DNA from: Glossina fuscipes
Taxonomy: Eukaryota > Arthropoda > Insecta > Diptera > Glossinidae
NCBI RefSeq assembly: GCF_014805625.2
Contig: NW_023998422.1
Location: 11,120,136 to 11,184,135, forward strand
Length of the DNA stretch: 64,000 bases
Reading direction: 5' to 3'
The notes under the pieces are model-generated. The model made no database searches and was not told where the DNA came from. It saw only the letters and a program-made list of their open reading frames with translations. Below, in pieces: positions 1 through 13,486 of this stretch. A program made the position numbers and the translations under genes. Position 1 is the first letter of the stretch. The number at the start of each line of letters is the position of its first letter.

Positions 1-60
<60 letters not shown>

Positions 61-62
61 TC
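1..62 (+). repeat. CT microsatellite at window edge
   Basis: An almost pure (CT)n tract of about 62 bp with one G interruption. It continues to the left edge, so its true length is unknown. Confidence 0.97.
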
Positions 63-285
63 TTTTCACACTAACATTATAAGCGTTTTAATGCAATTAA
101 GTTATCATTGAAAGCAATACTTACAATATTTATCAATAAAAGATGAAGACATCAAAATAACAACGAATAAAATACCCATCTACGACTTTCATTCCTCTAC
201 GGACATGAAATGGAAAACAAAAATCTAAAAGTCCGACAGAGATTTTCTCAAACATTTAATATAACGTTGTGCTGAGGGATAATCA

Positions 286-587
286 TTTAATACCCTACAC
301 CATCCTACATATATTCATGTAGCAGATTTTTGAAATGTGGCCGATCCGAACAATTTTCGATAGAGCTTGTCGTTGGACGAAAACCCCTCAATGTAACGAG
401 TTTACCCAAAATATTTCAAAAATTGCGAATTGTAAGTTGAAGACCAAAAAACAAGATGGACAGATAAGCTCAAGTAATTTTGTAATAATCGGTGTAATAA
501 ATGTGGTGATCTATCTCAAATCCCTCCGGCTGTTGCATAGCCGCCTAATCTTTATATACGCCAGCACCACAAGTGGTGTAGGGTATG
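286..587 (-). repeat. GGAC/GTCC interspersed repeat, copy 1
   Basis: Starts near ataccctacacca and ends accacaagtggtgtagggta, so the ends are inverted copies of each other. The interior has the family block: a nearly-gaacaattttcgatagc segment, then ccaaaatatttcaaaaattgc, then aagatggacagataagct. Strand '-' is assigned arbitrarily to the GGAC orientation. Confidence 0.7.
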
Positions 588-2563
588 GCAATTGTATACC
601 ATATATAATAATTTTTCTCCATAGTTAGTGAATTGTGCGATATTAACACCAGAGTTACCTACGTTTTACATATACCTTCTATATGTAGTTATAGGTCATG
701 TTGACCCATTACTTTTGTGAAATTGCTAGAGTATAAATAAAGATAGAAAGCTGGAATGCGACACAAACATACCTTGATCGATTAACAGTCCAGGGCTAAA
801 AAAATCTCATATACGCTCACAGTAGATTAGAAATTGAGAAAACTTTGAAAATCCATCGACAATTTTTTCATATTTTTGTCTACAACTTTTGATTCCGTAG
901 ATAGTACAGCCTTTGAATATCTATATGGCTTTCAGTGTACGAAATTAGCCACCAAGTGTTAGCGTTTACGTTGCAGTAATCATATTCGGAGCTTTTCAGT
1001 ATCGTTTATATCTAAATGTATAGATAAGCTTTAAACTGTCTTACCAAGACGTAATTTTAGTTTGTTTCAGACACACATTCATCAAAGTGGGCCTTTGGCA
1101 TAGCGTAATACTGTCTTTAATAGTCACGCTACAGTACGAGTTACTTCGTTCAAACTTCCGCCACTAAGAGCTTGGAATAAGGCAATTTCCGAGCCAAAAA
1201 GGCACTCGTAGATCGTTGCGTTTTCCGCTTATTTCGAACGTAGGTAATGTTGAGTGATGACGGATCGCGATAAAATATTAAAAGCAACAAATCCTAACCA
1301 CCACTTACTTAGAGGAACTATTCACACATCAGTCATTAAGTTCGATTTCTGAGTGATTTATCTGATATATAAGAGTATATTTTTTCACTAATGGTATCAA
1401 CTGCGCCACGAGAGCTTAGTTTCTTTTAGGTTAAAAATACTGCAATGACTTCAAAACTGTGCTCCGCCGTAAGATCGACCGATCTATACCACAAGTAATG
1501 TCTCTGAGGGTTTACGATGGGTACACTACCGCGAAGGTTTAACACCACGGTACCCGATGGCATACGGAATGTGAAACACTCGGACTACCCGAGGTTAATA
1601 ATCCTCGCAACATACGGTGCCGAAGTCGGCGCACACATTGCCAACGAGAAATATTAACTCTTTGAGTACCAGACGAGCTACCTTATGGTCGCGTCACCCC
1701 TCTGGTGAGAGCGAGGCACTGACCACAACTGATATAGACTTAGACCACTTTCGAAGGAATGTTCCATAATATCATGTGGGAAACAGAGATTTTTTCGCTT
1801 TCTCCTGCAATAAAATATCGTCGATAAGCTAGTGGTTTGTTTAGATAAAGTTAAATAGAACTTTTGTGTCATTTAGTCACATACGATCAACGCTTTATTT
1901 TAGAACGACTTACCCAACGTGTTACATATGTTATTATATTTACTTGTAGTGTATTTACTATGTTAAATGTAACTTGTGCGTATGGTCTATCTATATATTC
2001 TCTCTCAACCCAAATGATAGGAGCAAAAGAAATTCGTTTTGAACTTTCTTTTTCTTACGAAGTTTATGATTCAATTCTTTTTCTCTTCTCTGGGCATTGT
2101 CAATAGCAATAGAATTAAATGGATTCGTATACAGTTTGCAAAATGTTTCATTTCCGACAATTACGTTTGTGACTATAGATTAACAACACGCATACAATGT
2201 TTTTTCATTTTTATACTTTTAATTATAGTTTATGGTTTTCATATTGAGGTCACTGTGCATATCGACACTGCGTCTATTGTCAAGGGTACATTTTTTTCAT
2301 GGGGTAAAGTCACGGTAATGATTCCAAATATTTTTCAAATGAAACGTAAGTTAAATGGGTACAAAAAATATATCCAATTGCAGACAAATCTGGCACATCT
2401 ATTACCATCAAATGTATATATATATATATACATATACATGTATAAAAAATCAATCCGTAAGTTCGTACGATAGCATATATATGTTTACTTCCATACGAAA
2501 CTTATCAGAATTTAATGACATTTCGGTGACTAGTAGTTACAGTTGTTTCAGTGACGCTACGTT

Positions 2564-2882
2564 TATTACACCTTGCACCACTTATTGTGCAAGTGTTTAT
2601 TAAGTTTATGTGGACGTTTGCAACACTCAGAATAACTTAAGATAGACTCAACTTTTACTATACGGATCGACTCAGAATCACTTGTGAATTGATCTAAACT
2701 TGTCAGGCCGCCTGTCCATCTGCCCGCCTCGTTTTTTTTTTTTTTTTGTGTTCAACCGACAGGCTGCACAAGCAGGCTGGCATGTTTTAACCCGAGGACG
2801 AACACTAGTATGAAACTCGCCGAATGAATAAGGTATGACGTCACGAGTGTCATAGCCCACTATAATGTTTTTACTTGTGTAA
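2564..2882 (+). repeat. GTCC interspersed repeat copy
   Basis: Begins caccttgcaccacttattg. It contains gactcagaatcacttg and the pyrimidine-strand block ending cctgtccatctgcccgcctc. It ends tagcccactataatg...ttacttgtg, the same end seen in copies at 29150, 33030 and 62280. Confidence 0.65.
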
Positions 2883-3945
2883 GTAAAACAATGGAATATT
2901 CTCTTATATATCGTAACTCAATCGCGTTTTTTCTTAAGTCCTTAGCGAACATTTCGCCATAGTCTTTAACGATATTTAATATATTCTTAAAAAGAAATTT
3001 CATCATTTGCCATAACTAACACAAGCCCTTCACAACCAGGATCGTTGAATTCAATCGTAGTTTAAAACAATGGCTTAAATTATGCTCTCTTTCGATAACT
3101 TTTGAAGAAACAAATCAAAATTTAGCTCAAATTAATTTTTGCCTGCCGCACACTTAATCAGTTTGTGTATGAATGTCTGTATTATCTCTTAAAGCACATG
3201 TTGATATTAAACGCTAAGCGATAAGATTTCTAATAAATATTTGCTTTAAAATAAATAGAAAATTCTGCCTCCATATTCAACTTTTACGTACGAACACTTT
3301 TGTGCAAACGGAACCTTATCTGGGTTTGTATACAAAACTTGCTTTATACTAAGCAAAAGAAAAAAGAAAAAAATCTTAATTAATCTAAAAAACAAAAAAG
3401 AAAACGAAAACAAGCAATAAAAAATGGTATCATATACACATACCCAATTAAAAAGGGTGTGTCTCAGAGATAATTATAAAACTATTTAAATATTAATATT
3501 AACATAAATGACACCCCAGGGGGGCCTAAAGTTCTCATAATTAAGCTAAATCGTATTGAAGGATTTTTGCACCTGTGTTTGTATTATGCGGCTTTACTTT
3601 TTATATATTTTATGATAATTTCGAGTAATTATATGGATTTATCAATGTTTTCTCGGACACAGACACACGTAAGTTCAGTTGAGTACAAGCAGCTTAACAC
3701 TCCATAAATAAAGGTAAATAGATAAACACAAAACGTGTCCAAAATATCAAAACAAAAAAGAACATCGAAAAGAAAAATATTTTGTTGCCGAAAATTATTT
3801 TTATGGTGTTTTTATGTTGACAGTTGTTAAGCATTAAAATAATAAATCGAAAATATTTAATTAATTCATTCGATCCATTACTATACGCGGTAATAATAAA
3901 AAAATAGTAATAATAATGAAAAAGACTATAGCAGGACATGGTCAA

Positions 3946-4270
3946 CCATTAAACACCCTACAGAACTTTGCATGGGACAGTTATTCACATAGCGATAAGG
4001 AGTGGCCGAAAATGTGGTCCGCTCCGAACCATTTTGAATAGCTTTCGTCCTTTGTTCAAAATTATTTATTAAATTACGACCTGGAGATTGAACACAGGAA
4101 AATAAGACGGACAGACGGACACATGGACGGGTGGACGGGTGGACGGGTTTCAGAGAGTAACTCTAAATCGATCAGTATGATAAAATATGAATCCTACTCT
4201 ATCCAGGTGTTCCATACAACCGGAAAAACCTAACATACCCTTCTACCGCAAGTGTGGTAAGATATAATAA
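3946..4270 (-). repeat. GGAC interspersed repeat copy with expanded GGACGGGT
   Basis: Begins ttaaacaccctacag. It contains tggtccgctccgaacca and gacggacagacggacac, followed by three tandem ggacgggt units, and ends accgcaagtgtggta. The local tandem expansion shows that the GGAC block seeds microsatellites. Confidence 0.65.
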
Positions 4271-4864
4271 TGAAATCTAATATATTCCATTAAAAAAGTA
4301 CTCGGAATAATTGGAAATTCTTTTTGCGCCAAGTGCGGCGAAACGCATTCTAATGTAAGAACAAGTCAAAACATTAAAAGTAGTCGGCGAGCACCCTACA
4401 TCAGTGTTGTCATTAAAAAAGGACACTATATATATATATATTTTTTAATTTGAAGATGTTTGAACAAAAAGTCCTACGTGTTCCATGCTTATTATAATGA
4501 ATTCATATACCACATGATTATTTCGGAAAAAAAAAATTTCACTGTAAAAGTTTATTTCCTACAAAGATATTTATATGGGAGTTGGTTAATATCCAATGAA
4601 ATGACCGGTTTAATCCCTATTCCGTTGGACTAGTCCGTGGGAACAACATGTCAACGTATAAAACTTCGCTAAAATATATCAAAATTTTGGGTTTTTCTAT
4701 TTGAATACCAAATGCATAGAAAAATATCCAACAAGGAGGCATACAGACTTCGCCCTCGCTAACTGGAGAAGTTGTATACAGATAAGCTGTCTTTACTCTT
4801 CAACTGTCGCGATAATACCCTCCGACGGTGTCGAGCAATGCAAAACTGGCTTAATTTCGCATTA

Positions 4865-4940
4865 AAAAAGAAAATATCGATCTGTCCAAACCTTTGATGG
4901 TTCGTCTGTCCATCTTTCAGCCTGTCCGTGCGTCCACGTG
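4865..4940 (+). repeat. GTCC interspersed repeat fragment
   Basis: Short fragment: atcgatctgtccaaacc, then cgtctgtccatctttc and cctgtccgtgcgtcc. It matches the core of the family only. Confidence 0.5.
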
Positions 4941-7283
4941 CATCCTACGATATGCAGTAAACATCAATATGGGATCCTTTCAATGTATTGGGAAATATGG
5001 AACCAGAATTTTTTTGTGACGAGGTTAACCGTTTATTGTATGAAAATTACAAAAACACATTTTATTTTTCGCCACTTGTTTTGCGATTTGCCATTCCCCG
5101 ACTTTAAAAGACTTGCCCTTTTGCCGCGAACCATTTAGCGAGTTTACTCCGTATCTTCTTCGACCTTCATACAGCCCAAGGCGCATGCGATATCTAGAAC
5201 GCCTTGATATAAGTACAACTTTCGTTACATCAATAGATTGAATAGCATTGCTCGTCCACTAATTCGGTGGAGTTACGTCAAGGTAGTTTTGTGTTCAACC
5301 TACCGAGGATGCTTAACAAGTGTATTACCCGTCGATACGAAAAAGTAATAAATGGATAAACTCGAGCCTGGAAAATACACCATATGGACTAGCTCTTCAC
5401 AGTTGAGTATTTGCAACGTATCGTTGTAATCGTTCTTGTGCTGCTTTTCTTGATATTCTCCTACTTTTTTGACGAACGAACCATTCCAATCGACTTATTG
5501 TTATTACTAAGCGTTGGGATTAAACGTTTCACGAGAGTTTAATTGGTTGCAGCCTTGTGGTCCGATCCAACATACAGTATCGTCTTCTTGCCAAAGCGAT
5601 TCGGTCTTGTCGATGGTAATAAAATAAATCCACTTTTCGCCCCAAGTAACGTCAACATTTACAAAGATTACTTCCTTTTCTAACTTTCGAGAAATAAATA
5701 ATACTGTCTTTCGACATGTTAAGGCTGCTACAAACTCTACCGTTGTATGAATCTTGTCTGTTTGTGAGCTAAAAATTTTTGTCAGATGTCAGCCAGAAAA
5801 AATGGCGCTAATGGCGTGTTTCGACAGCTGAAAGTGTCTGTAGGTAATTACCACTTTCAGATTTACATACGTGACGTCCGCGCAATAACGTGACGTCTGG
5901 TCGGCCTGCTATGATTTGCATTAAGTGAAATATTTAATTTGAGCTTCTCGCTAAGCGTTTCAAAGCGAAATTAACTTTTACCACCTGAGAGCCAACATTA
6001 ATAAGGAAAAATAAAATCAACTCAGAATGTTATACTAATCAAAAAATACACTGTCTACGAGCTTTCAGCTTTCAGATGCTTATTTTTGCAAGCCAACGCA
6101 TAATTGCAAAATTAGTATAACTTCTCTGGTGTCGAAAGCGTGTCTTCTCCTATATGCCATATTTGACGAATAAAGTATTAAATAATAAGCAAAAGCGAAG
6201 AGTGAAAGTACAACAAGAGTGAAATACAACAATGAAAAATGTAATCGAACGTACACAGGTGAGGCAAGGGAGAAAATGAAAAAAAAAAACGTTATATTTT
6301 TATCTGTTAAAGTCAGGAACTTTTTGTTAAAAAGACCTGCAGGTTGCAATCAAGGTTAAAGTTTTTCTTTTTTTATTTTTATTTTTGCTAATAATGAAAA
6401 GTGAAAATTATTGTTTATTAAAACTAAATGCACGGGCATGACCATCATTAGTAAAGTTTTAATACCTTGGCTCTGAGATTTTTGAGGAGAAGCACTTTTA
6501 AAACTCAGTAAATTTAAGATAATGATAGTTAAGGATTGGACTGAACTATGCCACCAATCATTTAAGCGGAAGATATGATATCGAAATGTTTAGCAAGAAA
6601 AATGTATATAAATAATAATATAAAATATAAAAATATAATATAAAAAGAAACAAGAGGAAAAGTTTTTCTTTGTGTAATGTTTTCGATAAAATGTTTTTGC
6701 AAATTTTTAACTAAAATTGATTTAATAGGATTCCAATAAAACATTAACCATAATTATAGCCACAAAATAATTACAGACTTTAATTATAGATAAATTAAAT
6801 TTATAATCCATGACCGCCTTTTGTATTCAAATTTTTTAAAAATTATTTAAAATTACCACTCAATGGTTACGAAGTATTTACATAAAGGGTGTTTCAAAGT
6901 GAGGTGCAGTTTGGGATTTGTTTTTTTTTTTTTTGGTTTACTAAAATGTTTGGGATAAAAGAATGTTCTCTCTACATCCTTTCGTCCTTTCTTACGAATC
7001 CTACATTAATCCTAGCAAACAGGTCGCCTCGCCGCTCTGCCCTTTTCTACAGAAAGGCCATAAGAGGGATATACATGGGACAGAGTGTTCATAGATTTGT
7101 GGCAGTATAAGAAAGACAAAGATGTGTGTTACAATGACATAATGGTATAAGACGTAGGGATTTCAAAGTTAATTTTATTCCGAAAAAGATATGAAATCAC
7201 GTCGTTCTTTAAATAAAATTCATTTTTCTACAAATATTTTTTAAATCAATTCAAAAGAAATTATTAGTGTTATAATCAAAAAT

Positions 7284-7905
7284 TACAATTTCGGACTTAA
7301 AGGGATAAGATGTTCCTATTTCTATCATATCATATGTAAAATATTCCAAAATCATTAATGTTTTAATATTAGATTTTCAGGTAACATATCATACTCCGAA
7401 GGCATATTTTCAAAATTTTTAAAGTCGTAACATGTAAATCATATTTTCGGACAAAAAAATAAGTGAAATATGTAAATTATATTTTGGGACAAGAAAGAAA
7501 TGGAAATGTAAAGTATATTTTCGGACTAAATAAGAGTTTGATGTATTGCACCATGTGTACTACAATTGCGGACAATAAAGATATCAGAATGTAAACCATA
7601 TTTTCGGACTAAGAGGGATGAGATTTTACTACTTCAACCATATCATATATATAATATTTCAAATTTATTGAGGTTGTAACATATCAAAATCATATATTTT
7701 CAGACAGGGACGAAATGAAAATGTAAATCTTATTTTCGAATAAAAAATGTGAAATGATTTTGCTTTATACGAACCTCTGATTTAAAAAAAAAAAAAAAAC
7801 GATCAGTGTAATTAATTAACGTCGCATATATTAATCATATTTGCGAACAAAAGTAGAGAAACTCAATACCTACGGTATATTCTCAGACAAGAGGAAATAA
7901 ACACT
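7284..7905. repeat. Degenerate AT-rich minisatellite
   Basis: About ten imperfect units share atgtaaatcatattttcgga followed by an A-rich spacer ending near gatgaaa. Clear units begin at about 7431, 7470, 7505, 7591 and 7720. Spacing varies from 35 to 100 bp. It looks like an old tandem array with later insertions. Confidence 0.7.
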
Positions 7906-10271
7906 TAAATTTTAGGTATGACAAACAGCATGTGACAAATCGTCACTCCGCTCGACTTAACATTCAAGAACAACAGAAAATTGTGAACAACATTTCCAAA
8001 AGCATATTGGCATCATTATTGACAAATGTCGGCAAATTTTCGTGGAATTTCTTAATTTTTTTTGTTTTCGAACAATATTTGCTTAAATTCAAAGACAAGT
8101 TTCATTTTAGTTCGCAACAAATCGTGGATCTTCTTATAATAACTGCATCGTTTCATTCGTATTATGATATAATGACCCATCTTATCAAAATCATAAATCT
8201 ATTACTATTCCTATCAAAACATTGTAAATTTTTATATGCGTTCATCGTCCGTTCATATTGGATCACCCAATCTGCTTATGCTTACAAATGTACTTTCCAT
8301 TTTAATTAAAATTTTAAAAGGAAGAGGGAGAGAGGGAGAAAAAAAATGAGAAACCAAAGCTCTAGTGCATTTCTATTGTTATCGTTGACGCACTCCACAT
8401 TCCTACACATATTTCAGATTAAAATTTAAAAAAAAAAAAAAAAAAAATTAATAGAAAAAAATTACAGCAAAACAATAAATCACTTTCTCTGTGTATATTA
8501 TATAGCAGCCAGCTATATAATTTAAATTTTAAATAAAGAAAAAAAGAAACAAGAAAAATTATATAAAACACTAAAAGAGGTAACGGTTATTGCTTTAGCG
8601 AAAACACTTAAAAAACTAATATATGCTGATCTAGATTTTTTACGAATTTTTTTTTTGTTTTTATTTTTATCTTTTTGCAAAACACTATCTATCTTTACCT
8701 ACGATATATAACGACATACGCGATAGTCCACTCTAGAGATTTTATAATCTTTTTTGCCATTCGGTGCTGGTGACGGAGGAAAGGAAAATATATCTTAAGT
8801 AAATTTCCTTAAAAAAGTTGATTTATTGTTTAAATTTAGGTTACTGAACGAACACACACACTTTTTGTTTATTATATCAAAAAAAAAAAAAAAAAAAAAC
8901 AAATTTGCAAAAGGTATTTGTTTGGGATTGTTTTCTTTTATAATTAATGCCAGTGGGACACACATACTATTAATCGTGTTTCCATTGGCATTATTTACAT
9001 TTGTTTGTCTAAAAAATATTGCTTCTCAGCAATAACGCAACTTTATCTCGTCCAAAAAATATCGAGTTTAGGAATAAAAAAATTTAATTGTTGAGAAAAG
9101 ATTGAGCTTGTTGATAAGGGAAAGCTTTAATTAAACTCAAATCGTAGATCGTACTTAAGTATCAGATTAAAATCATGGTTTTGTAACTAATCGAAAGCTC
9201 AATATTTTTTTTTAAACTATATATATGTAGCATAGATTTGCATATTTCAAAGAAACCTTTTACTTTCTATTCGAATGCCTTAAAGGCAAGTCCACATGCA
9301 TTTTTTTTTTTAATATAGATTAATAATAAAAGACTTAAGTAACATACTTTATAATAAAATCAAGTTTTGCATAAACTGATTAATAAACTGTGTGTTTAGG
9401 CAAACGTTATACAACAAAGTTATGGCCGAAAGCTGTTTTTTAAGGCAACCATTCAGGCGAAGAAGGAAGTATTTGCATAATATCTTGCGTTCTAATCATA
9501 ATAACCTCCTCTAGAATGAGTAGATAAGAAAATTGAAGCCATTAGAGAGGATGATGATTGATCTTTCTTGCGATCTTTGTCTTACTAGACTATAAACCAT
9601 GGACTCTAATTCGAGTGCACTACAATCAGCGAAATACCGCTTACTGCATTTTGAAACCAGCCATAAAGATTTGCGAGTTATAATCCCCTTAAGGCGAGAT
9701 GAGACGAATATGAACATTTACAATCCATTTACGATTAACGAGATGGGACGGATATCAGCGAATTCCTCCTATAAACATCCTACAGTTTAGATGGTGATAG
9801 ATTTCTCAGCAGCCGATCAATCATGTTTGCATTAATCTTGAAAGCAGCTTTTTACAGATCACGAACAATATACGATTTTCAATTGATAATGAATGAAATG
9901 CAAAATCCATAAGAAGTAAAATTTTTAATTTATTAAGTGACGGCGCTATCTTAAAAAGAGACTTATACCCGCTTTTTTTCTTCTGCGGCTAGTTGCAGCA
10001 GCAACTCAAAACTACCCTCCTAGTTTACTATGCTTAATAACCTAGAAAAAAAACCTTTAAAGTCTCTCTGACTCTAAATGATCATTTTTTGAACAGGCAC
10101 ACCGAAAACTTGGTGAGGATCCGTGGAAAACATCTCTGTCAAAAACATTGACATATTACTGATCCTTAATGATGAGCATAAAACACACTTATGGGGGTTT
10201 TTCCTCCAAATTCACTATAATCAATCTGTACATCGTACATTGACTTCAAACAAAGTTTAATATCAAATACT

Positions 10272-10325
10272 ACACAGAAATCATTTAAGGACAATTGTAC
10301 ACAGAAATCATTTAAGGACAATTGT
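10272..10325. repeat. Perfect 27-bp tandem duplication
   Basis: Two identical 27-bp units lie head to tail (10272-10298 and 10299-10325), each starting acacagaaatcatttaagga. Perfect identity indicates a recent slippage or unequal-exchange event. Confidence 0.9.
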
Positions 10326-10379
10326 ATGGAAGGAGTTTCCGAAAATGGTGTCGTTTTAGGAAAAATTTTCCAATTTCGT

Positions 10380-10520
10380 AAAGAAGATTGATTTAGAGTC
10401 ACTTCCTGAATCAACCTAAGTTTGTCTGTCCGTACATCCGACTAGTTTTCTAGTGTTTAAAATACGCACCCGAGTTTTCAAAATATTTTGACGAAATCGT
10501 ATGAGTCTTAGGGAATAAGT
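10380..10520 (+). repeat. GTCC interspersed repeat fragment upstream of Lac2 exon
   Basis: Contains gattgatttagagtcac, ctgaatcaacctaagtttgt and ctgtccgtacatcc, then ttcaaaatattttgacgaaa. Positions 10416-10433 are perfectly complementary to 16416-16433 in the opposite-orientation copy downstream of the exon. Confidence 0.6.
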
Positions 10521-13436
10521 TCGAAAGGTGAATGTATTTTTCACAAGATTTTCATAACATTGTCGAGGAAAAGAGTTGCTGCTAAACCGATTCTCAAAGA
10601 TTTAAAGTTTTCGTTCATTGTACAATAGTTTCGCCAAAGAAGTTTATTCCAATTCAATGACGATTGCAAACTGGAAAACAAAGTTAGCATACCGCCAACT
10701 TCGAGCTATTAAGTATACAAAAAAAAAAAAACGAAAAACAAAAAACCCATCAACCAACAGTTACAATGCAATATTCAAAAACATTTTACATAATACTGCA
10801 AAAACCGGTCTGATCGTAACTTTAATGAAATGTTAGAACGCGATCACTTAAAAAAATGCAAAAAAAAAAAAAATAGAAAAGAAAAACATCATACTTTAGT
10901 ACAAATGAAAACAAATCAAGCAGAAAAATTTAATAAAACTAAAATATTTAAAATATTATAATTACAGATAATGAAAATTAAAATTAACTTTATACTAAGC
11001 GCGAAAGCCAAGCAAAAGGAAATAATGAAATTAGAATCAAGTAAAACTAATCAACTAAACTTGACTTTGCCGAAGAAGGTAATCGTCGCTTCTTAATCCA
11101 ACTAAAAGGAAGTCCCAGCAAAAAAAGAAACTGTTGAAGAGAAACTTTTAATTATTTCAGTAACTATAAGAATATTATTAACGTCCTTCGCTTCAGGAGG
11201 ACATGCTATTTATTATCAGTATGAGACATGTACTCTGTATTTGCATGCAGTAGATCCTTGTATAGCACGTAGGTTACTTATCGTTACTTATTGTAAAAAA
11301 CACTTGGACTATAAATATATAATTTTTATGATTGCTGGTAAATAAATATTTTCGTTCACAAAAAATGTATAAATATTTGTTAAAAGGCTTTTTCTACCTT
11401 CTTTTTTAAGAATCTATTCATTATAGCAATTATTGGAACTAAAACCCAATGAAACCGTAACATTTCTCCCATTTTTCTATCACATTATATGGCTCTCTTT
11501 TAGTGTAGTGTTATACAAATCCGTGTCACGCGAATTCGCATTCAGTGGGAAGTTAATGTTAGTCTAAGTGCAGACGATTCCATACCCTATCTGGAACTGT
11601 AATGCAAAAGATGGGATGAGCAGCCCACAAACACGCTTAAAATAAAACAAAACAAATTTACTTGTGGCACATAGCATACAATAACAAAAAGATCCTGTCA
11701 GTTCGGGAACCAATATTTCGATATATATCCGAAATAGGGCCTTGAACAATGGCAGTAATGAATTCACTTGAAATCCCGACTTCTCTAGCAACGCAACACG
11801 CTTGCTAGGCGCTTTTTTTCACGATAAAGCAAATTACAAATGTACATTAAGCTCCAAGCCAAGTGCGTCTACCAACTTACGTCAAGTTCTAGTTTTGGAA
11901 TAATCAAAGTGCTAAATACTTGTCGAAAACCTGCCTCTTTATATATCCGGCCACACGATAAGTTCGAAAACAGATGTCATCTTCTCAGGGTGGATAAAAT
12001 ACGATGCGCGTGTACATACACACATTCGATTTCTGAGTTTTTTTTTTTTGGTTATGTTGGTACACGTGGTATACACGAACATTAGCCGTTACGGATACAT
12101 GAATTGAAATCCAAGTACATTTTTCAAGGAAGATCATCTTTTTATTTATCTCTTTACCCTTTATGTGTATGACCGGCCCTTCGGAAAAACTCTGCACCTG
12201 TAGGCACGATGGTGACGAAGAGGCGTTGTAGCATTTGTGCACAGATGGGACCGCTGAGACGGCCGGTTAGCCTTGTTAAAGGACCTACTTAATGGACAAA
12301 TCTTTTATATCTGTAGGGCACCTGCTATGCGTAAAGCCTACATAGGGCACATGTGCAGTGCAAGTATAGACTTGACAGCGAGCAGGGCCACATTGAACCG
12401 AACTTAGTGCAACCCGCTTACGTGCACCATCTAAAAGTACAATGCAAAAAACTGCATGATGAGCCCACAAACAAGCCTAGAATAAGCAACAAACTCTCAC
12501 TTAGAACGCAAAGCTAAAAAAAAAAATTAAGGAAAGCAAAAATAAACTGAGTAGGCTTAAATAGAATGAACTGACACGCCCACAATCAGTTCAAATAAAT
12601 TGATTTTAAGGAGTAAGTATTACACATACGCTCCGTAGCAAATATTTGCTTACTTAGCTCTATTATCTACGAATTTACTTTCACACGCGGTGCTTGTAGT
12701 GTCGAGGTTAAGTCTTTCTGTATCATTGCATCATGCATACCTACCAAATATTATATTAGCAATTGTCGTTAAATAAATCAATTATGCGTAGGCCGCTTCT
12801 TATGGAGTCTTATCTTAACTATTCTTAAACGTTAATACAAAAGCGTTTTATGATTATGATAAACGTAAGTGTATCTGACGATGGCAAAGAATTTTTTTTT
12901 TTAATTAAGCGTTTAAAAATAATTATAAATTATAATTAATGTGAATAGCAAGGCCCAGCCCAGTTTTTATAAAGCTTTTTTTCCTTCCTTTTTTCCAACA
13001 ATTATAATAATTAAAAATTTCGTTAGCCTTACTACTATGAATAAATATTATCCGTTTTTTTTTTTATTTTTTTTTTTTATTGTTTATCTCTTTGCTCAGG
13101 CTGGTCTTTAAATGAACTTACCTAAAAAAGCAAAGTAAAAAAAAAAAATATAAAAAACGCAAATTCAATATTCAAGGTAACAATATGTCGATTGTTTATT
13201 GTTGTTTTTGGTGGTGCTGTTGTTCTTTTTTTTTTCGACATTTAATTTTCTGCTCTAAATCGTTAAATTTGCGCAATAAATAGCCTCAACAATAGCATTT
13301 AATTGTTTTAAGTTTAATAAACGAATCTTTAGCACCTCTAAACTGCAAGGCATTATGATAGAATTCTCTTGCTGTTGTTGTTATTGCTGCTTTATTTTTA
13401 AATAAAATAATAATAATAACGTGTTTATATATTGAT

Positions 13437-13470
13437 TTCTCTCTCTATCTCTCTCTCTCTCTCTCTCTCT
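13437..13470 (+). repeat. CT microsatellite forming the polypyrimidine tract of the Lac2 exon
   Basis: An almost pure CT run ends 16 bp before the exon at 13487. It serves as an unusually long polypyrimidine tract. It is complementary to the GA tract at 17080-17107 in the next intron. Confidence 0.9.
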
Positions 13471-13486
13471 GTTTTTACTTCCACAG

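Larger units (their letters stand above)
1..13486 (+). other. Lac2: Intron upstream of the first visible Lac2 exon
   Basis: I recognise no exon here. It holds a CT microsatellite, several interspersed repeat copies, a degenerate AT-rich minisatellite, a 27-bp tandem duplication and a decayed coding-like stretch on the minus strand. A pair of similar direct segments (about 11590-11670 and 12430-12520, sharing gagcagcccacaaac / gatgagcccacaaac) suggests a further, unidentified repeat. The unseen signal-peptide exon could hide in it, but I could not support one. Confidence 0.6.

Noticed and set aside
335..628. 97-aa ORF near the left edge
   Set aside because: It lies inside a GGAC-type interspersed repeat copy. 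The same frame is not kept in other copies.
5515..5793. mariner transposase fragment
   Set aside because: I considered this for the open minus-strand stretch but found no D,D34D-type motif or mariner signature, so it is reported only as unassigned.
7284..7905. CRISPR-like array
   Set aside because: Units are degenerate, spacing is irregular, and the DNA is clearly eukaryotic.
7932..8309. Open frame of about 125 codons in a Lac2 intron
   Set aside because: It begins with GTG, not ATG, has no recognisable domain, and adjoins AT-rich low-complexity sequence. Chance open frame is more likely.
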